Positions 30,978-40,771 of a stretch of DNA of 64,000 nt are shown here, piece by piece. The stretch comes from Crossaster papposus (Eukaryota > Echinodermata > Asteroidea > Velatida > Solasteridae). The DNA is taken from assembly GCA_037893245.1 (NCBI GenBank), contig JBAIAA010000258.1, positions 1,984,001-2,048,000 of the forward strand, written 5' to 3'. Positions within the stretch are counted from its first letter, which is position 1. Every line of letters starts with the position of its first letter. The notes beneath the pieces were generated by a model. That model was not told the DNA's origin, ran no database searches, and saw only the letters and a list, made by a program, of their open reading frames with translations. The translations under genes were made by a program, and so were the position numbers.

Positions 30978-33055
30978 GCTAAGTGGAGATCTCCCGGAGA
31001 TGGGTGTCGGAACCGGGACTGAGGTTGAACGAGTAGGTCGTGACGATCTGGGAGGATTAGAGGGGAGCCCACTAGGAGCCTCACCAGTCGCGGAAACCAG
31101 GGCTGACGCGGCCAAAAGGGGGCGATCAGCAGGATCTTGCACCTGTCTCTCTCCAGTTTCCCGATGACCTTTGTAAGGATTGAGATCGGGGGGAAGGCGT
31201 AAGCGAACATGTTTGTCCAGTCTATTGATAGTGCGTCCGAGGCCCATGCATGAGGATGATGGGCTCTCGAGCAGAACACCGGGAGCTGAGTGTTGACCGC
31301 TGAGGCGAACAGGTCTATGTGTGGACGACCTAGGATCGAGAAGATCTGACGTACGATCCTCCTGTTCAATGACCACTCCGTGGGGACTAATTTGCCCCTG
31401 GAGAGAGAGTCCGCTATGTCGTTTTCCGTACCAGGAATGTGAATGGCACGTAGATCGACTTTGTGTCTGATTAGCCACTGAAACATTTCCCAAGTCCGGT
31501 AGCACAGCTGGGGTGATCTTGTACCGCCCTGTTTGTTGATATATGCTACCACTGTCGTGTTGTCGGTCTTGATTAGAACAGACCGACCCACTACGTCTGC
31601 CTGAAAGTGGTGTAGGGCATTGACTACCGCCTGGAGTTCTAGAACATTGATATGTAGGGACCGAGTGTTGTCGTCCCAAATGCCTGCAGCTTGTCGAGGG
31701 GGAAGGGAGGCTCCCCAGCCGTCGTTGGAGGCGTCGGTGGAAATTATGACGTGAGGATCCTCTCTGGGAAAGCTCCGTCCGCACCGAATGTTCTGGTCCA
31801 ATAGCCACCACCGAAGGTGTGGCCGAATGACATCGTCGATCGAGACCAACAGAGAGATTGGATCTGTCCTTGGTCTGTAATGTGCCAGAAGATGCATTTG
31901 TAAAGGACGCATCCTCAGTCTGCACCATGGAACCAGGTCCACTAAGCTGGCCATGAACCCTAGAAGTTTCAGCCAAGCTCGGGCCGGAGCGACTTGAGCG
32001 GATAGGAAGAGTTTGACGCACTTCCGCAGGCTGGTAACACGTTCCCCTGTGGGGACGGCTATGCCCCTGCGTAAATCGATCTCTGCTCCCAGGAAGGTGA
32101 TTTCCTGGGACGGGATTAAATGGGACTTCTTTTCGTTGATGATGAAGCCTAGCCTCGTTGTCAACGTATAAGTATCCCTCACATTCTGGGCAGTCTGGCC
32201 TTCTGATTTTCCCACTATCAGCCAGTCGTCGAGATACATGAAAATCATTATGTTCTCTCGTCGGAGACGTGATGCAACTGCCCGCACAACCCTGGTGAAC
32301 ACTCTTGGCGAGGTTGATAGCCCGAAGGGAAGGGCAGTGAACTCGTAAGTGCGCTCCTGATACCGAAAGCGCAGGAATCGGGAGTGCTCTTGGAAGATGG
32401 GGACGTGTAGGTACGCGTCTTGTAGGTCTAGTGACGCTCCCCACGCTGGTGTGGGTAATGACTCTAGAACTACGTGGAGATTTTCCATTCGAAAACGTTT
32501 GGGTCTGACAAACTTGTTGAGCGGTTTCAGATTGAGTACCGGTCGCCATTCGCCAGCTGCCTTCTTTGGTGTTAGAAAGAAGGAGGACAGGAAGCCTGTG
32601 AACTGCTCCATTGGTGGCACTAGGCGGACCGCTCTCTTCTCGATGAGGGATGAGATCTCTTGCTCGAGAGCTAATCGTTTGTCTGTGTTTGTCGGAACCG
32701 GTGTTTCGCGAACACATATTTCCGACGGAGGGGTGCTTGTAAATTCTAGTTGATAGCCGTGGCTGACTATAGAAAGCACCCATGCGTCGGAGGTGATCTC
32801 TCTCCAGGGCCCTACGAAATTTTTGAGACGACCCCCGATGGGCCCCAGTGTCGGGGTCGGCTCGGTAGGGGCGTCACCGCCGCCACCCAAAGCGGGGGGC
32901 AGATTGCCCCCCGCCACGCCCCCGGCCGCTAAATTGGCGTGGAGGGGCAGAGTAGGGGCGCGGAGCTGAAACCATTGCACCAGCTGATCCCTTGGCCGTC
33001 TGTTGGCGAAAGGGCTTGAATGGTTTCTTAAGGGCAGGGCGAAACGAGGGAGCAC
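30806..33055 (-). CDS. DIRS reverse transcriptase, RNase H and Dam-like domain
   Basis: 749 residues. RT spans about 130-330 with LDLQDAYLHVPI, ALPFGLSTSPRVFT and the active site YLDD at 274-277. RNase H spans about 435-555, with Asp441 in STDASNDGWGA, Glu473 in VLELQAV, Asp498 in KTDNT and Asp549 in NDIADSLSR. Residues about 580-660 (DLFASAVNTQLP, DALSIDW, YAFPP) align in my judgement with the Dam-like methylase domain of DIRS elements. FPP stands where methylases have NPPY, so methylase activity is doubtful. The start is at ATG 33055, overlapping the Gag-like ORF by 182 bases. Fully open. Confidence 0.88.
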   Translation of the reverse strand: MLPRFALPLRNHSSPFANRRPRDQLVQWFQLRAPTLPLHANLAAGGVAGGNLPPALGGGGDAPTEPTPTLGPIGGRLKNFVGPWREITSDAWVLSIVSHGYQLEFTSTPPSEICVRETPVPTNTDKRLALEQEISSLIEKRAVRLVPPMEQFTGFLSSFFLTPKKAAGEWRPVLNLKPLNKFVRPKRFRMENLHVVLESLPTPAWGASLDLQDAYLHVPIFQEHSRFLRFRYQERTYEFTALPFGLSTSPRVFTRVVRAVASRLRRENIMIFMYLDDWLIVGKSEGQTAQNVRDTYTLTTRLGFIINEKKSHLIPSQEITFLGAEIDLRRGIAVPTGERVTSLRKCVKLFLSAQVAPARAWLKLLGFMASLVDLVPWCRLRMRPLQMHLLAHYRPRTDPISLLVSIDDVIRPHLRWWLLDQNIRCGRSFPREDPHVIISTDASNDGWGASLPPRQAAGIWDDNTRSLHINVLELQAVVNALHHFQADVVGRSVLIKTDNTTVVAYINKQGGTRSPQLCYRTWEMFQWLIRHKVDLRAIHIPGTENDIADSLSRGKLVPTEWSLNRRIVRQIFSILGRPHIDLFASAVNTQLPVFCSRAHHPHAWASDALSIDWTNMFAYAFPPISILTKVIGKLERDRCKILLIAPFWPRQPWFPRLVRLLVGSPLILPDRHDLLVQPQSRFRHPSPGDLHLACWPLSSAPSEQQVFLKTLQLWPQRDVVSQRDRSMTVDYDVIVGGAQNRLWIRSVLL

Positions 33056-34913
33056 CCTTCGTTGCCTTCTTCCCAGAGAACTTGGGCTTGTTATTGGCGG
33101 AAGGCTTCTTCAAGCTCAGTTTGTCTGCTGTCTCTATTCGTTTGGCCTCAACTTCCAGAACTTCCTGGAATTTGCCTCCGAAAAGGTCTTTGCCCATAAG
33201 AGGCAGGTCTTCTAACTTCTTCTTAGCGCCTTCGTGTGGTATGTAAAGTGCATCCATCACGTTAGTCCTACGTGTCTTGGCAGACAGGATAGAGATTCTC
33301 GTGAATTGGTCTAGAGAGAAACGGAGTATTTCGTCCAGACATCGGAAGGCTGCTGCTAACATATCGGCTGGAATTTGTGAATCTTCCTCACATGCGCAGA
33401 CGATATATTCCGATAACAGAAGTAAAAAGGCGCTTGTTTGTGAGCCAAATCTAGCCGCCGCATCGACCTTCTTCATTGTATCCTCCACCTTTGTTCTAGT
33501 CTTATCGACAAATATTGACTTGGTCGGGGCTTTGCCGCTATCGCCAGTCAGTTTGTCCTTGGCCGTATCCGGAATAGAAGGAACCGTAAAGAAATCATTT
33601 CGGTCCTTTTCTGGAAATTGGAAGTAGGCTGCCGACCTTTTGTTGAAAGCCGCCCATTTCTTTGAGTCGGCGATGCGTTGTATGCGATCGGCGCATAAGC
33701 GATCCACCGGCATAGTTGGGAAAGCTGGATCCCGAGGTTCCTCCACGCCAGTCCGGCGTTTGAAAGAACGACGGGTGGTCTCTGGTTTACTGCTCTCTGG
33801 TAGTTGCAGTACCCGAACCATATCTCTTTGAACCAGCCTCAGCTGAGTCTCAAATGGCGAAAAATTGCCAGGGTCAGTGGCCTCATCATCCCCAGAGCGC
33901 TCATCGTGTGAGTGAGTGGAAGGGGGGTGAGTATCATCGACATCTATGTCAGGAGCATCTTGAATAGAAGTGCCCAGATTCATAGATGGGTGTAAGGAAA
34001 CTCCCGCCTGTGATCTCGGGGGCGCCCAATCGCGGCCCGGAGTAGGTGGATTGTCTGAGCAGACACTGATGGCAACCCCAGGATCTGGGGGCCCAGTGTG
34101 TTCCCCTCTCATCCCGCCCGAACCCGGATCCGGCAGGATTAGACCCGGATTTGGGTCCGGAAATGTGGCCGCCGGGAGTGACCTCTGAGTCACCGCCGTT
34201 GGGGCCGATCTCCATTGTTGTTGCTTAGTGAGGGCTGCTAGTGAAACGTTGATGTCCTGGAAAGCTTTTAGAAAGATTTCTGAGGATACACCTTTGTTTT
34301 TCTTTTTCCGATGCGTCGACTTACGGGGGGAATCCCCTGAAGAAGACGGCGCGGCCTGGTGTTTCCTTTTCTGGCTTGGGTGACTTGATTCACTAGAAGA
34401 AAACTCCGATATTATCCTGGGAATTCCGGAGCATTGATCAAAGAATGATGTTGACTGCGAGTCCGTGGCCCGAATTGGGGGAGGAGGCAAGTCAGTCACC
34501 GTGAGTCCTGCCCCACGGGTGGAAGCAGGATGTTTGGAGCGCGATGAACGCACAGACGGGGCCGGTGAGGATTGAATCCTTTTACCGCTCCGTGACTGGT
34601 CGTCCCCGAGGGTTGCTGGAGCCAGCAAACCGGTGGGACGAGGCGAAGAAATTCCCGTGGAACCACGGGAAAACGACGCCGGGTTGCTAGGAGACGCCGA
34701 TGGTGCGGAGACCGGAGGCGTGATCGAGCGACTATTGGTCCCTTTTTGGGGCTTACCCTTGGGACCGCCGCTGGCCTTTGATGCGGCCTTTTTAACCGCG
34801 GAACCCTTACGGTTGGTCGCCTGGGGGGCCGTGGTTACACGGGGAGTTTTATCCCCGGTAACCTCACGGTGCTCCATACCGTAGGACGTATGTTTGATGC
34901 CGGTCAAAAACAC
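32874..34913 (-). CDS. DIRS Gag-like ORF1
   Basis: Up to 679 residues; ATG 34877 is an equally good start after a leader that looks non-coding. The N-terminal half is Ser/Pro/Lys-rich and low in complexity. The middle (about 340-580) is a helical region containing RDMVRVLQLPESS and KWAAFNKRSAAYFQFP. The C-terminus is basic with GRGRGGG, suited to nucleic-acid binding. No CCHC knuckle is seen, unlike the Ngaro copy. Assigned as Gag by position at the 5' end of a DIRS element. It overlaps the RT ORF, hinting at translational coupling. Uninterrupted. Confidence 0.75.
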   Translation of the reverse strand: MFLTGIKHTSYGMEHREVTGDKTPRVTTAPQATNRKGSAVKKAASKASGGPKGKPQKGTNSRSITPPVSAPSASPSNPASFSRGSTGISSPRPTGLLAPATLGDDQSRSGKRIQSSPAPSVRSSRSKHPASTRGAGLTVTDLPPPPIRATDSQSTSFFDQCSGIPRIISEFSSSESSHPSQKRKHQAAPSSSGDSPRKSTHRKKKNKGVSSEIFLKAFQDINVSLAALTKQQQWRSAPTAVTQRSLPAATFPDPNPGLILPDPGSGGMRGEHTGPPDPGVAISVCSDNPPTPGRDWAPPRSQAGVSLHPSMNLGTSIQDAPDIDVDDTHPPSTHSHDERSGDDEATDPGNFSPFETQLRLVQRDMVRVLQLPESSKPETTRRSFKRRTGVEEPRDPAFPTMPVDRLCADRIQRIADSKKWAAFNKRSAAYFQFPEKDRNDFFTVPSIPDTAKDKLTGDSGKAPTKSIFVDKTRTKVEDTMKKVDAAARFGSQTSAFLLLLSEYIVCACEEDSQIPADMLAAAFRCLDEILRFSLDQFTRISILSAKTRRTNVMDALYIPHEGAKKKLEDLPLMGKDLFGGKFQEVLEVEAKRIETADKLSLKKPSANNKPKFSGKKATKGAPSFRPALKKPFKPFRQQTAKGSAGAMVSAPRPYSAPPRQFSGRGRGGGQSAPRFGWRR

Positions 34914-35799
34914 GGGATGACCGTTGCAAACTACGGCGATGTCCCTGCGTGGGGACTCACTGCTATCTCGTCTTTTCGTACTATTGTACTACTGAGATAT
35001 ATATTCAGTTGAGAACGGCCGAGGGGAAAGGAACGACCGCTGGTCGTTGTACCCCACGGAATTGTTCTTTACACGCCCGGCGAGGCGGCCGAGGGAAGTG
35101 AACGGCCAGCGGCCGATATACCCACGAATATCTCGCTACTATCTCGTTTGTCGTCGCACTACCGAGATAGCTTAGGACGGTGATGGGCAGGGAACGACCT
35201 CTGTCGATATACCCAACGAAACGTCCTCTTCTAGCTTACTAGCTCCCCGAGCTAGCTGAAACAGTCAGGGGGGAAGGGAACGACCTCTGTCGATATACCC
35301 CCACTGTACTCGTCTCACTAGGCCCTAGCTCACCGCGAGCGTAGGGGAAAACGAACGGAGAACAGGGAACGGCCGAAAACCGCTATATTCTTCGAAACGT
35401 TTCGCTAGTCCCCTGAACGGCCGAAAGTCTGACTTCCGGAACAGGGGCCCCACGTGGGGGCGACTAGCAGACCTTGTGGAGAATAACCGCACTTCTCTCC
35501 GGGGATATACGACGCACTGTCTCCCCTAAAGGTCTTTACGCATTTCTATGGAGTCCTAAACTAAATGCACTTGTTTTTTGTTGTTTTGTATTATTAGATA
35601 ACTGTACAACATAAATAATAATAACTCAGGAAAACCGACTCGGCTAAAAATGGGATTGCACTTGATCCCCAAAGGGAGAGACCACAATGCCTACCCGGCA
35701 CTGGGCTAGTCCCGCGGTGCCGACCTGGCCCGCCGCACGTGGTGTCAGCGCTACGCTACGTGCAAGAAAAACGAAAGCAAAATGACTCCAAAATCACTC
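34914..35799 (-). other. DIRS 5' untranslated region with degenerate repeats
   Basis: No gene. Between about 35020 and 35400 a GAACGACC or GAACGGCC...TATACCC unit recurs about five times at 70-100-bp spacing, several forming small hairpins (for example ACGACCGCTGGTCGT). CTATCTCG/CGAGATAG pairs also recur. These could be regulatory or packaging repeats; this is inference. The region runs up to the Harbinger insertion at 35800. Confidence 0.55.
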
Positions 35800-35803
35800 T
35801 AAA

Positions 35804-35845
35804 GCGGTGGTCACATCTTACGGTCATGAACGTAGTTGAACGTAG
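35804..35845 (+). repeat. Harbinger left terminal inverted repeat
   Basis: 42 bp, exact inverse of 40730-40771. Confidence 0.95.
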
Positions 35846-36285
35846 TACGGTGTGACCGTAGTTGACCGTAGTAGACCCTAGTAGTCGTAGTTAAACGTAG
35901 TTAAACGTAGTTAAACGTAGTGGACCGTAGTTCTGAACGTACTTAGACCTTGAGGAAAGCCATGATTTGGCCGTAGTTAGCCCAAAGGTTTTCAACATGT
36001 TGAAAATATTTATACGGTCACCTTGAATACCTATACCGTACTGTGAGCCTAGTATATACGTAGTTAACCCTAGTTAACCCTAGTTGACCCTAGTTGACCC
36101 TACTTGACCGTAGTGTGGACCGTAGTTGACCGTAGTTGACCGTAGTAACCACGACACTACGGTCGAAGTACGGTCAACTACGGTCGAACTGCGTTTGAAG
36201 TACGTTCACAGTACGGTCACACTACGGTTAAGTACGACAAGCAGGGTTAACTAGGGTGAAGTAGGGTGAAGTAAGGTTGAATTTA
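35846..36285. promoter_or_regulatory. Harbinger left subterminal motif array
   Basis: More than 25 copies of variants of CGTAGTTGACC, CCTAGTTGACC and their inverses CTACGGTCAACTA. Matching array at 40430-40729. In Harbinger elements such arrays are where the transposase or its Myb/MADF partner binds; binding here is inferred. Confidence 0.8.
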
Positions 36286-36300
36286 GGAGTTCCTGGACGA

Positions 36301-36310
36301 TATAAAAGGG
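36301..36310 (+). promoter_or_regulatory. TATA box of the Harbinger transposase gene
   Basis: TATAAAAGGG stands 107 bases before ATG 36417. Transcription should begin near 36330, after the earlier in-frame ATG at 36318, which argues for the later start. Confidence 0.75.
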
Positions 36311-36416
36311 GGCCAGCATGCCACATGGTCCCTGCAGTCTGTCTAACCTTTTCTGGAGGACATACGTCTTGTCTGCTCATGCTTCAATTCTACTTCTTCA
36401 ACTCCATACAAACACA

Positions 36417-37709
36417 ATGGGTGACAGAGTCAGGATGGCCAAGTACTTGGGTCAGGTCGACATGGAACTTGCTGGTCTGGCAAGAGACCTTGTGGAGTTG
36501 GAGGAGCTAGAGGAACAGGAAAGGAGGGAGGAAATAAGACAAAGAAGATGGTGGACCAGGGACTGGCTGCTGCGTAGACCCCTCCACGGCCAGTATGAGG
36601 CTCTGATGACAGAGCTTCAACTGGAGGACCCACATGCCTTCCATCAGTTCATGCGTGTACATGTGGCCACCTTCCATGACATCCTGTCCAGGATAGAGAG
36701 GAGGATCACCAAACAGACCACCTATTTCAGGCGACCCGTCTCTCCTGGGCTAAAGCTGGCGCTCACACTCAGGTACCTGGCCACTGGGAACTACTACCGA
36801 GACATGAGGTTCGGCTTCAGGGTGGCCCACAACACCATATCAGGCCTCATTGTTAATGGGGGTCAGGCTCTGGTTGAGGTCCTGGAACCAGAGTTTGTCA
36901 AACTTCCCACAGAAGCTGAAGAGTGGCAGCAGGTGGCTCGGGCCTTTCAGCAGAAGTGGCAGTTCCCGCACACCCTTGGTGCTCTGGATGGGAAGCACAT
37001 CCGGATCAAGAAGCCACCCCACTCAGGGTCTACCTACCACAACTACAAGGGGTTTGACTCCATTGTACTGATGGCCTTGGTGGATGCCCAATACCGCTTT
37101 ATGTGGACACAGATTGGAGACGTGGGTTCCAGCTCGGATGGCCAGATCTGGAACCATTGCGACCTCCACCAAGCTCTGCAGGATGGTGTCCTTGGTGTCC
37201 CAGATGCAGACCCGCTACCAGGGGATGATCTGAACACCCCGTACTACATCATAGGGGATGACGCGTTCGCCATGAGGACCTGGCTGATGAAACCCTTCCC
37301 TCGGCGCGGTTTGGACCACGGCCAGCAGGTCTTCAACTACCGGCTGTCCAGAGCCCGTCGTGTGGTGGAGAATGTCTTTGGCATCCTTGCCAACCGTTTC
37401 CGCTGTCTCCTCTCCACCCTCCAGGTCCATGTGGATACTGCAGCACTCGTAGTGAGATCGTGTGTCGTCCTGCACAACTACCTGAGGGTGAGGAACCCTG
37501 CTGCAGACCAGCATCTTGTGGACCAGGAGGATGCTCAGCACAACCTCGTCGATGGTGCCTGGCGGGCCAATGCCAACCTGTTGGACCTCACCCAACCACA
37601 GTGTGGGAACCGCGACAGCAGGGAAGCAAAGAGGCAGAGGCTGTACCTCAAGCACTACCTGACGTCACCAGCTGGCTCGGTTCCATGGCAGGACCAGCGT
37701 CTCCAATAA
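36417..37709 (+). CDS. PIF/Harbinger DDE transposase (HARBI1-like)
   Basis: 430 residues, single exon, uninterrupted. Residues 20-45 are an acidic/basic helix; 75-160 hold the helical region with LKLALTLRYLATGNYYRDM. The nuclease core has catalytic Asp191 in GALDGKHIRI, Asp281 in IIGDDAFAM and Glu318 in RRVVENVFGILANRF, the DDE_Tnp_4 arrangement. The length fits the family, though 350-420 is more usual. Start chosen at 36417 from the upstream TATA box; a Met 33 codons earlier would precede the transcription start. It cuts and pastes the element as a nuclease with a DNA-binding partner, here probably the gene at 38288-40285. Several AATAAA signals follow at 38023-38045. No damage is seen, so it may be active. 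Confidence 0.9.
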   Translation: MGDRVRMAKYLGQVDMELAGLARDLVELEELEEQERREEIRQRRWWTRDWLLRRPLHGQYEALMTELQLEDPHAFHQFMRVHVATFHDILSRIERRITKQTTYFRRPVSPGLKLALTLRYLATGNYYRDMRFGFRVAHNTISGLIVNGGQALVEVLEPEFVKLPTEAEEWQQVARAFQQKWQFPHTLGALDGKHIRIKKPPHSGSTYHNYKGFDSIVLMALVDAQYRFMWTQIGDVGSSSDGQIWNHCDLHQALQDGVLGVPDADPLPGDDLNTPYYIIGDDAFAMRTWLMKPFPRRGLDHGQQVFNYRLSRARRVVENVFGILANRFRCLLSTLQVHVDTAALVVRSCVVLHNYLRVRNPAADQHLVDQEDAQHNLVDGAWRANANLLDLTQPQCGNRDSREAKRQRLYLKHYLTSPAGSVPWQDQRLQ

Positions 37710-38287
37710 TGAGCAGGGTCACCCAAACTCAGGTCTCCCAAAATCAGTTGGTTGAGCCCCCCAACCCCCCCCCCACCAAACCCACCAAATTACCAGGGGC
37801 ACACAAACTCATGTCATGATTTTAACCCCCCCCCCTGCCCTACTTAAAATCAGGAGACCCCCACCCATTTATGAACCCGTTCATGTCTCTTTCATTTAAT
37901 AATTGTACACACTTTTAATCCTTTAAATTGTTCGGTTTTTGTTTTATTAATTTATAATTTTATGTTCACGGCCCCGTGGAAGACCACATTATATGTGAAC
38001 GAGCTACCCTGATAAAAGATCAGATAATAAATAAATAAATAAATAAACTCATTCTTTGGATTGAGTTTGGGTGCCCTGGGCCAATTTATTAAACATTACA
38101 ATTTGTTTTATTTCAAAATTAAACATTAAATGTTTAAGACAAATAAAGGACAAACAAACATTTCACATTTATAGCATCATAGAGTTGCTTTATTCTTTTG
38201 GGAGGATGTGGTGGGCCTAGGGCCGGGCGTAAAGCCGGGTGAATGTCGTATCCTTAAAAGGACCGTTCCCCACTTCCCCACCACCTT

Positions 38288-40285
38288 ACTCATGTAAAGT
38301 GGCGAAGAAGTCAATCCCACCAGCGGGTGCACTGCTGGGACGCTGCTGGTCTGCCTGCTGCTGGTCTGGCTGCTGTTGGTGCTGCTGCTGCGACTGGTAC
38401 TGGCGCTGCCAGTTAGCGATGAAGCCCCCTGGGCACTGCTGCTGCTGTTGTGTGGCTGCGGCTGATGCAATCCCAAAGTCGCCAATGGTGTGGTGGATGG
38501 TGGCACCGGGCGGCATCTGCGGCAGTGGCGGCGGGCGTGGTGCGGCCTGGGCGACTGCTGCGACCTGAGTCCTGGCACGGGACTCTCGCTTGTACTTCAC
38601 AAGTAGAGCGGTCACCTCCACCTGCAGGCCCTCAAAAGCCTCCTCATCCATCTCGGCTGCCGAGAGGCCTACCATGCGGCCAAAAGCCGCTCGAGGACTG
38701 TCCTCCTTAAATGACACATAAAGGAAAAACATATTAAAATATATAACAATTTGAATTTAAATGAAATTGCAACTGGTGTGACAAAAACAATTTGGAACAA
38801 GTTTTGGACAAACACCATTTGCATCTGCAACCGCATTGCGGCTGGTGTGACAAAAACTATTGTATAATAAAATATTATATGTTTGTCCACAAAAGTCTTT
38901 TGGATACAATTAGTGGAGAAGCATGTTATGTTTCATCAAAATATTTTTTTTACCTGTTGGGCAATCTGGGCCGTCTGCTGCTGATTGGCCGCCAACCTCT
39001 TCTCTATCTTCTCAAGAAGGATGTCAGAAGGCTTCCTCTTCCTATAGGCGGAGCTGGTGGTCCTCTGGCTGGCAGTAGAGGCAGGCTCCTCAATCTGCGT
39101 GCCCGTGGGGGAGGTGGTCTGCTCCTGGTCGGAGTCTGACTCCGTCTCCCGTGGCGGTGTGCCCTCAGCTGCAGGTAGGTCGAATCTCTCAGGATGCTTC
39201 CTGCGAAGCTGCCCCAAGAGCTGAAAGTAGAAAAGAGCAGAAATATTCATGCATTAATACATTTTCAACATTCAACATTACCATTCAACATTAACAATTT
39301 TCTTTGTGATTAAGTTATTTAGTCAATCATTAATTCAGTGTGTCAGTGTGTCAGTGTGTCAGTGTGTCAGTGTGTCAGTGTGTCAGTGTGTCAGTGTGTC
39401 AGTGTGTCAGTGTGTCAGTGTGTCAGTGTGTCAGTGAGTCGGTGAGTCGGTGAGTCGGTGGGTCGGTCGGTCGGTCGGTGGGTCGGTCGGTCGGTCGGTC
39501 GGTCGGTCGGTCGGTCGGTCGGTCGGTCGGTCGGTCGGTCGGTCGGTCGGTCGGTCGGTCGGTCGGTCGGTCGGTCGGTCGGTCGGTCGGTCGGTCGGTC
39601 GGTCGGTCGGTCGGTCGGTCGGTCGGTCGGTCGGTCGGTCGGTCGGTCGGTCGGTCGGTCGGTCGGTCGGTCGGTCGGTCGGTCGGTCGGTCGGTCGGTC
39701 GGTCGGTCGGTCGGTCGGTCGGTCGGTCGGTCGGTCGGTCGGTCGGTCGGTCGGTCGGTCGGTCGGTCGGTCGGTCGGTCGGTCGGTCGGTCGGTCGGTC
39801 GGTCGGTTAATACATGTTTTCACAATATATAAACGAGTGCAGCACCTGAAAATACAGTTTGGTATTATGTTTGTGAATTTCAGTAATTTTATCTTGCTAA
39901 TAGCAATATAAATTAACCACATTTGCTACTCACCATCATACTCAGTGGCCTTCAGTGACTCTGCCAAAGACTCCCAAAGAGCCAACTTCTGCCCTGTTTT
40001 GAGGAAATCAGGGTGGCCTTTGTTGTAAAGCTCCTGGTGAGCCTCAACATAGTCAAACACAGTTGACTCCTGCTCAATGGTCAGCTTCAAAGCAGGTGTC
40101 TTTTTCTTGGGTAGAACAGGGACAAGACCCCGCTTCTCCCGTTGAGGTGCATCAAGCCTCAGGGGTTCAGGGTCCTGAGCCCTCTCTGGCACCCTCTCTG
40201 GCTCCTCAACCGTCTCCTGGACAGTAGTAACAGCAGCAGCAGCAGCACTCTTACGTGGTGCTCTCTTCTTCCTCGTTGCAGGCAT
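38288..40285 (-). CDS. Harbinger-borne MADF/BESS-like DNA-binding protein, multi-exon
   Basis: Minus strand, at least three exons. Exon 1 (40285-39934) starts at ATG and has a basic RKKRAPRK stretch and then the first half of an MADF/Myb-SANT-like domain (FDYVEAHQELYNKGHPDF ... LWESLAESL). It ends at a GTGAGT donor. Exon 2 (39220-38955) has RKRKPSDILLEKIEKRLAANQQ and ends at a GTAAAA donor. Exon 3 (38708-38288) starts after TCATTTAAG, has a BESS-like helix (FEGLQVEVTALLVKY) and a Gln-rich tail. Exons 2 and 3 join in phase. Exons 1 and 2 do not, and the second half of the MADF domain is not found, so a small exon may be lost or hidden in intron 1. Expected role: bind subterminal motifs. Confidence 0.72.
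39335..39806. repeat. Satellite in intron 1: 8-mer GTGTCAGT array grading into (GGTC)n
   Basis: About 12 copies of an 8-base unit at 39335-39432 change through GAGTCGGT into about 345 bp of pure GGTC tetramer. Apparent Pro-Thr-Asp-Arg and Val-Gly-Arg-Ser repeats in all frames are artefacts. It lies inside the intron of the MADF-like gene. Confidence 0.95.
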
Positions 40286-40423
40286 GTCAGTAGTATAGAA
40301 AAGGAGAAAACAAAAAGAGACAAGTTCAGATAAAAAAACAGCAGTCTTGTCTCTCTGACTTTTCAAAGCGCAATGGCTGTCCCCACGCCGTGGCCGACCC
40401 GCACTACGCAGACACGGTCGCGA

Positions 40424-40432
40424 GCTTTTATC
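40424..40432 (-). promoter_or_regulatory. TATA-like box of the MADF/BESS-like gene
   Basis: Minus-strand GATAAAAGC about 140 bases upstream of ATG 40285. It makes the upstream Met at 40441 an unlikely start. Confidence 0.5.
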
Positions 40433-40729
40433 GTAGTACAACGTAGTTGACCCTAGTTGACCATAGTTGCACGCAGTTCACACGTAGCTCGACCGCAGTT
40501 CAACGTAGTTGACCGTATTAAGACGTAGTTCAACCCTAGTTAACCGTAGCCGATTTGACCGCAGTTCAACGTAGTTCAACGTAGTTGACAGTAGTTGCAC
40601 GTACTTCACCCTACTTAACCGTTCTTTATATTTGCTCTTTTGCCAATTTTGAACCTACTTCGACCCTACTTCACCCTACTTCACCCTAGTTGACCGTAGT
40701 TGCACTACGGTCTACTACGGTCAAATGAA
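40430..40729. promoter_or_regulatory. Harbinger right subterminal motif array
   Basis: Variants of GTAGTTGACC, GTAGTTCAACG and CCCTACTTCACC, mirroring 35846-36285. Confidence 0.8.
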
Positions 40730-40771
40730 CTACGTTCAACTACGTTCATGACCGTAAGATGTGACCACCGC
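40730..40771 (-). repeat. Harbinger right terminal inverted repeat
   Basis: 42 bp, exact inverse of 35804-35845. TAA target duplication at 40773-40775. Confidence 0.95.

Noticed and set aside
31000-32783. N-terminal 600 residues of the 971-codon recombinase frame as a separate Arg/Ser-rich protein
   Set aside because: It is the alternate frame of the RT/RNase H coding sequence; composition is explained by that overlap.
36318-36416. N-terminal extension of the Harbinger transposase from ATG 36318
   Set aside because: Only about 8 bases after the TATA box, so upstream of the expected transcription start.
39335-39806. CRISPR array
   Set aside because: No spacers between repeats, and the context is eukaryotic; it is a simple satellite.
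39431-39922. Long Pro-Thr-Asp-Arg and Val-Gly-Arg-Ser repeat proteins on both strands
   Set aside because: They are translations of the GGTC microsatellite, open in all frames because the unit has no stop.
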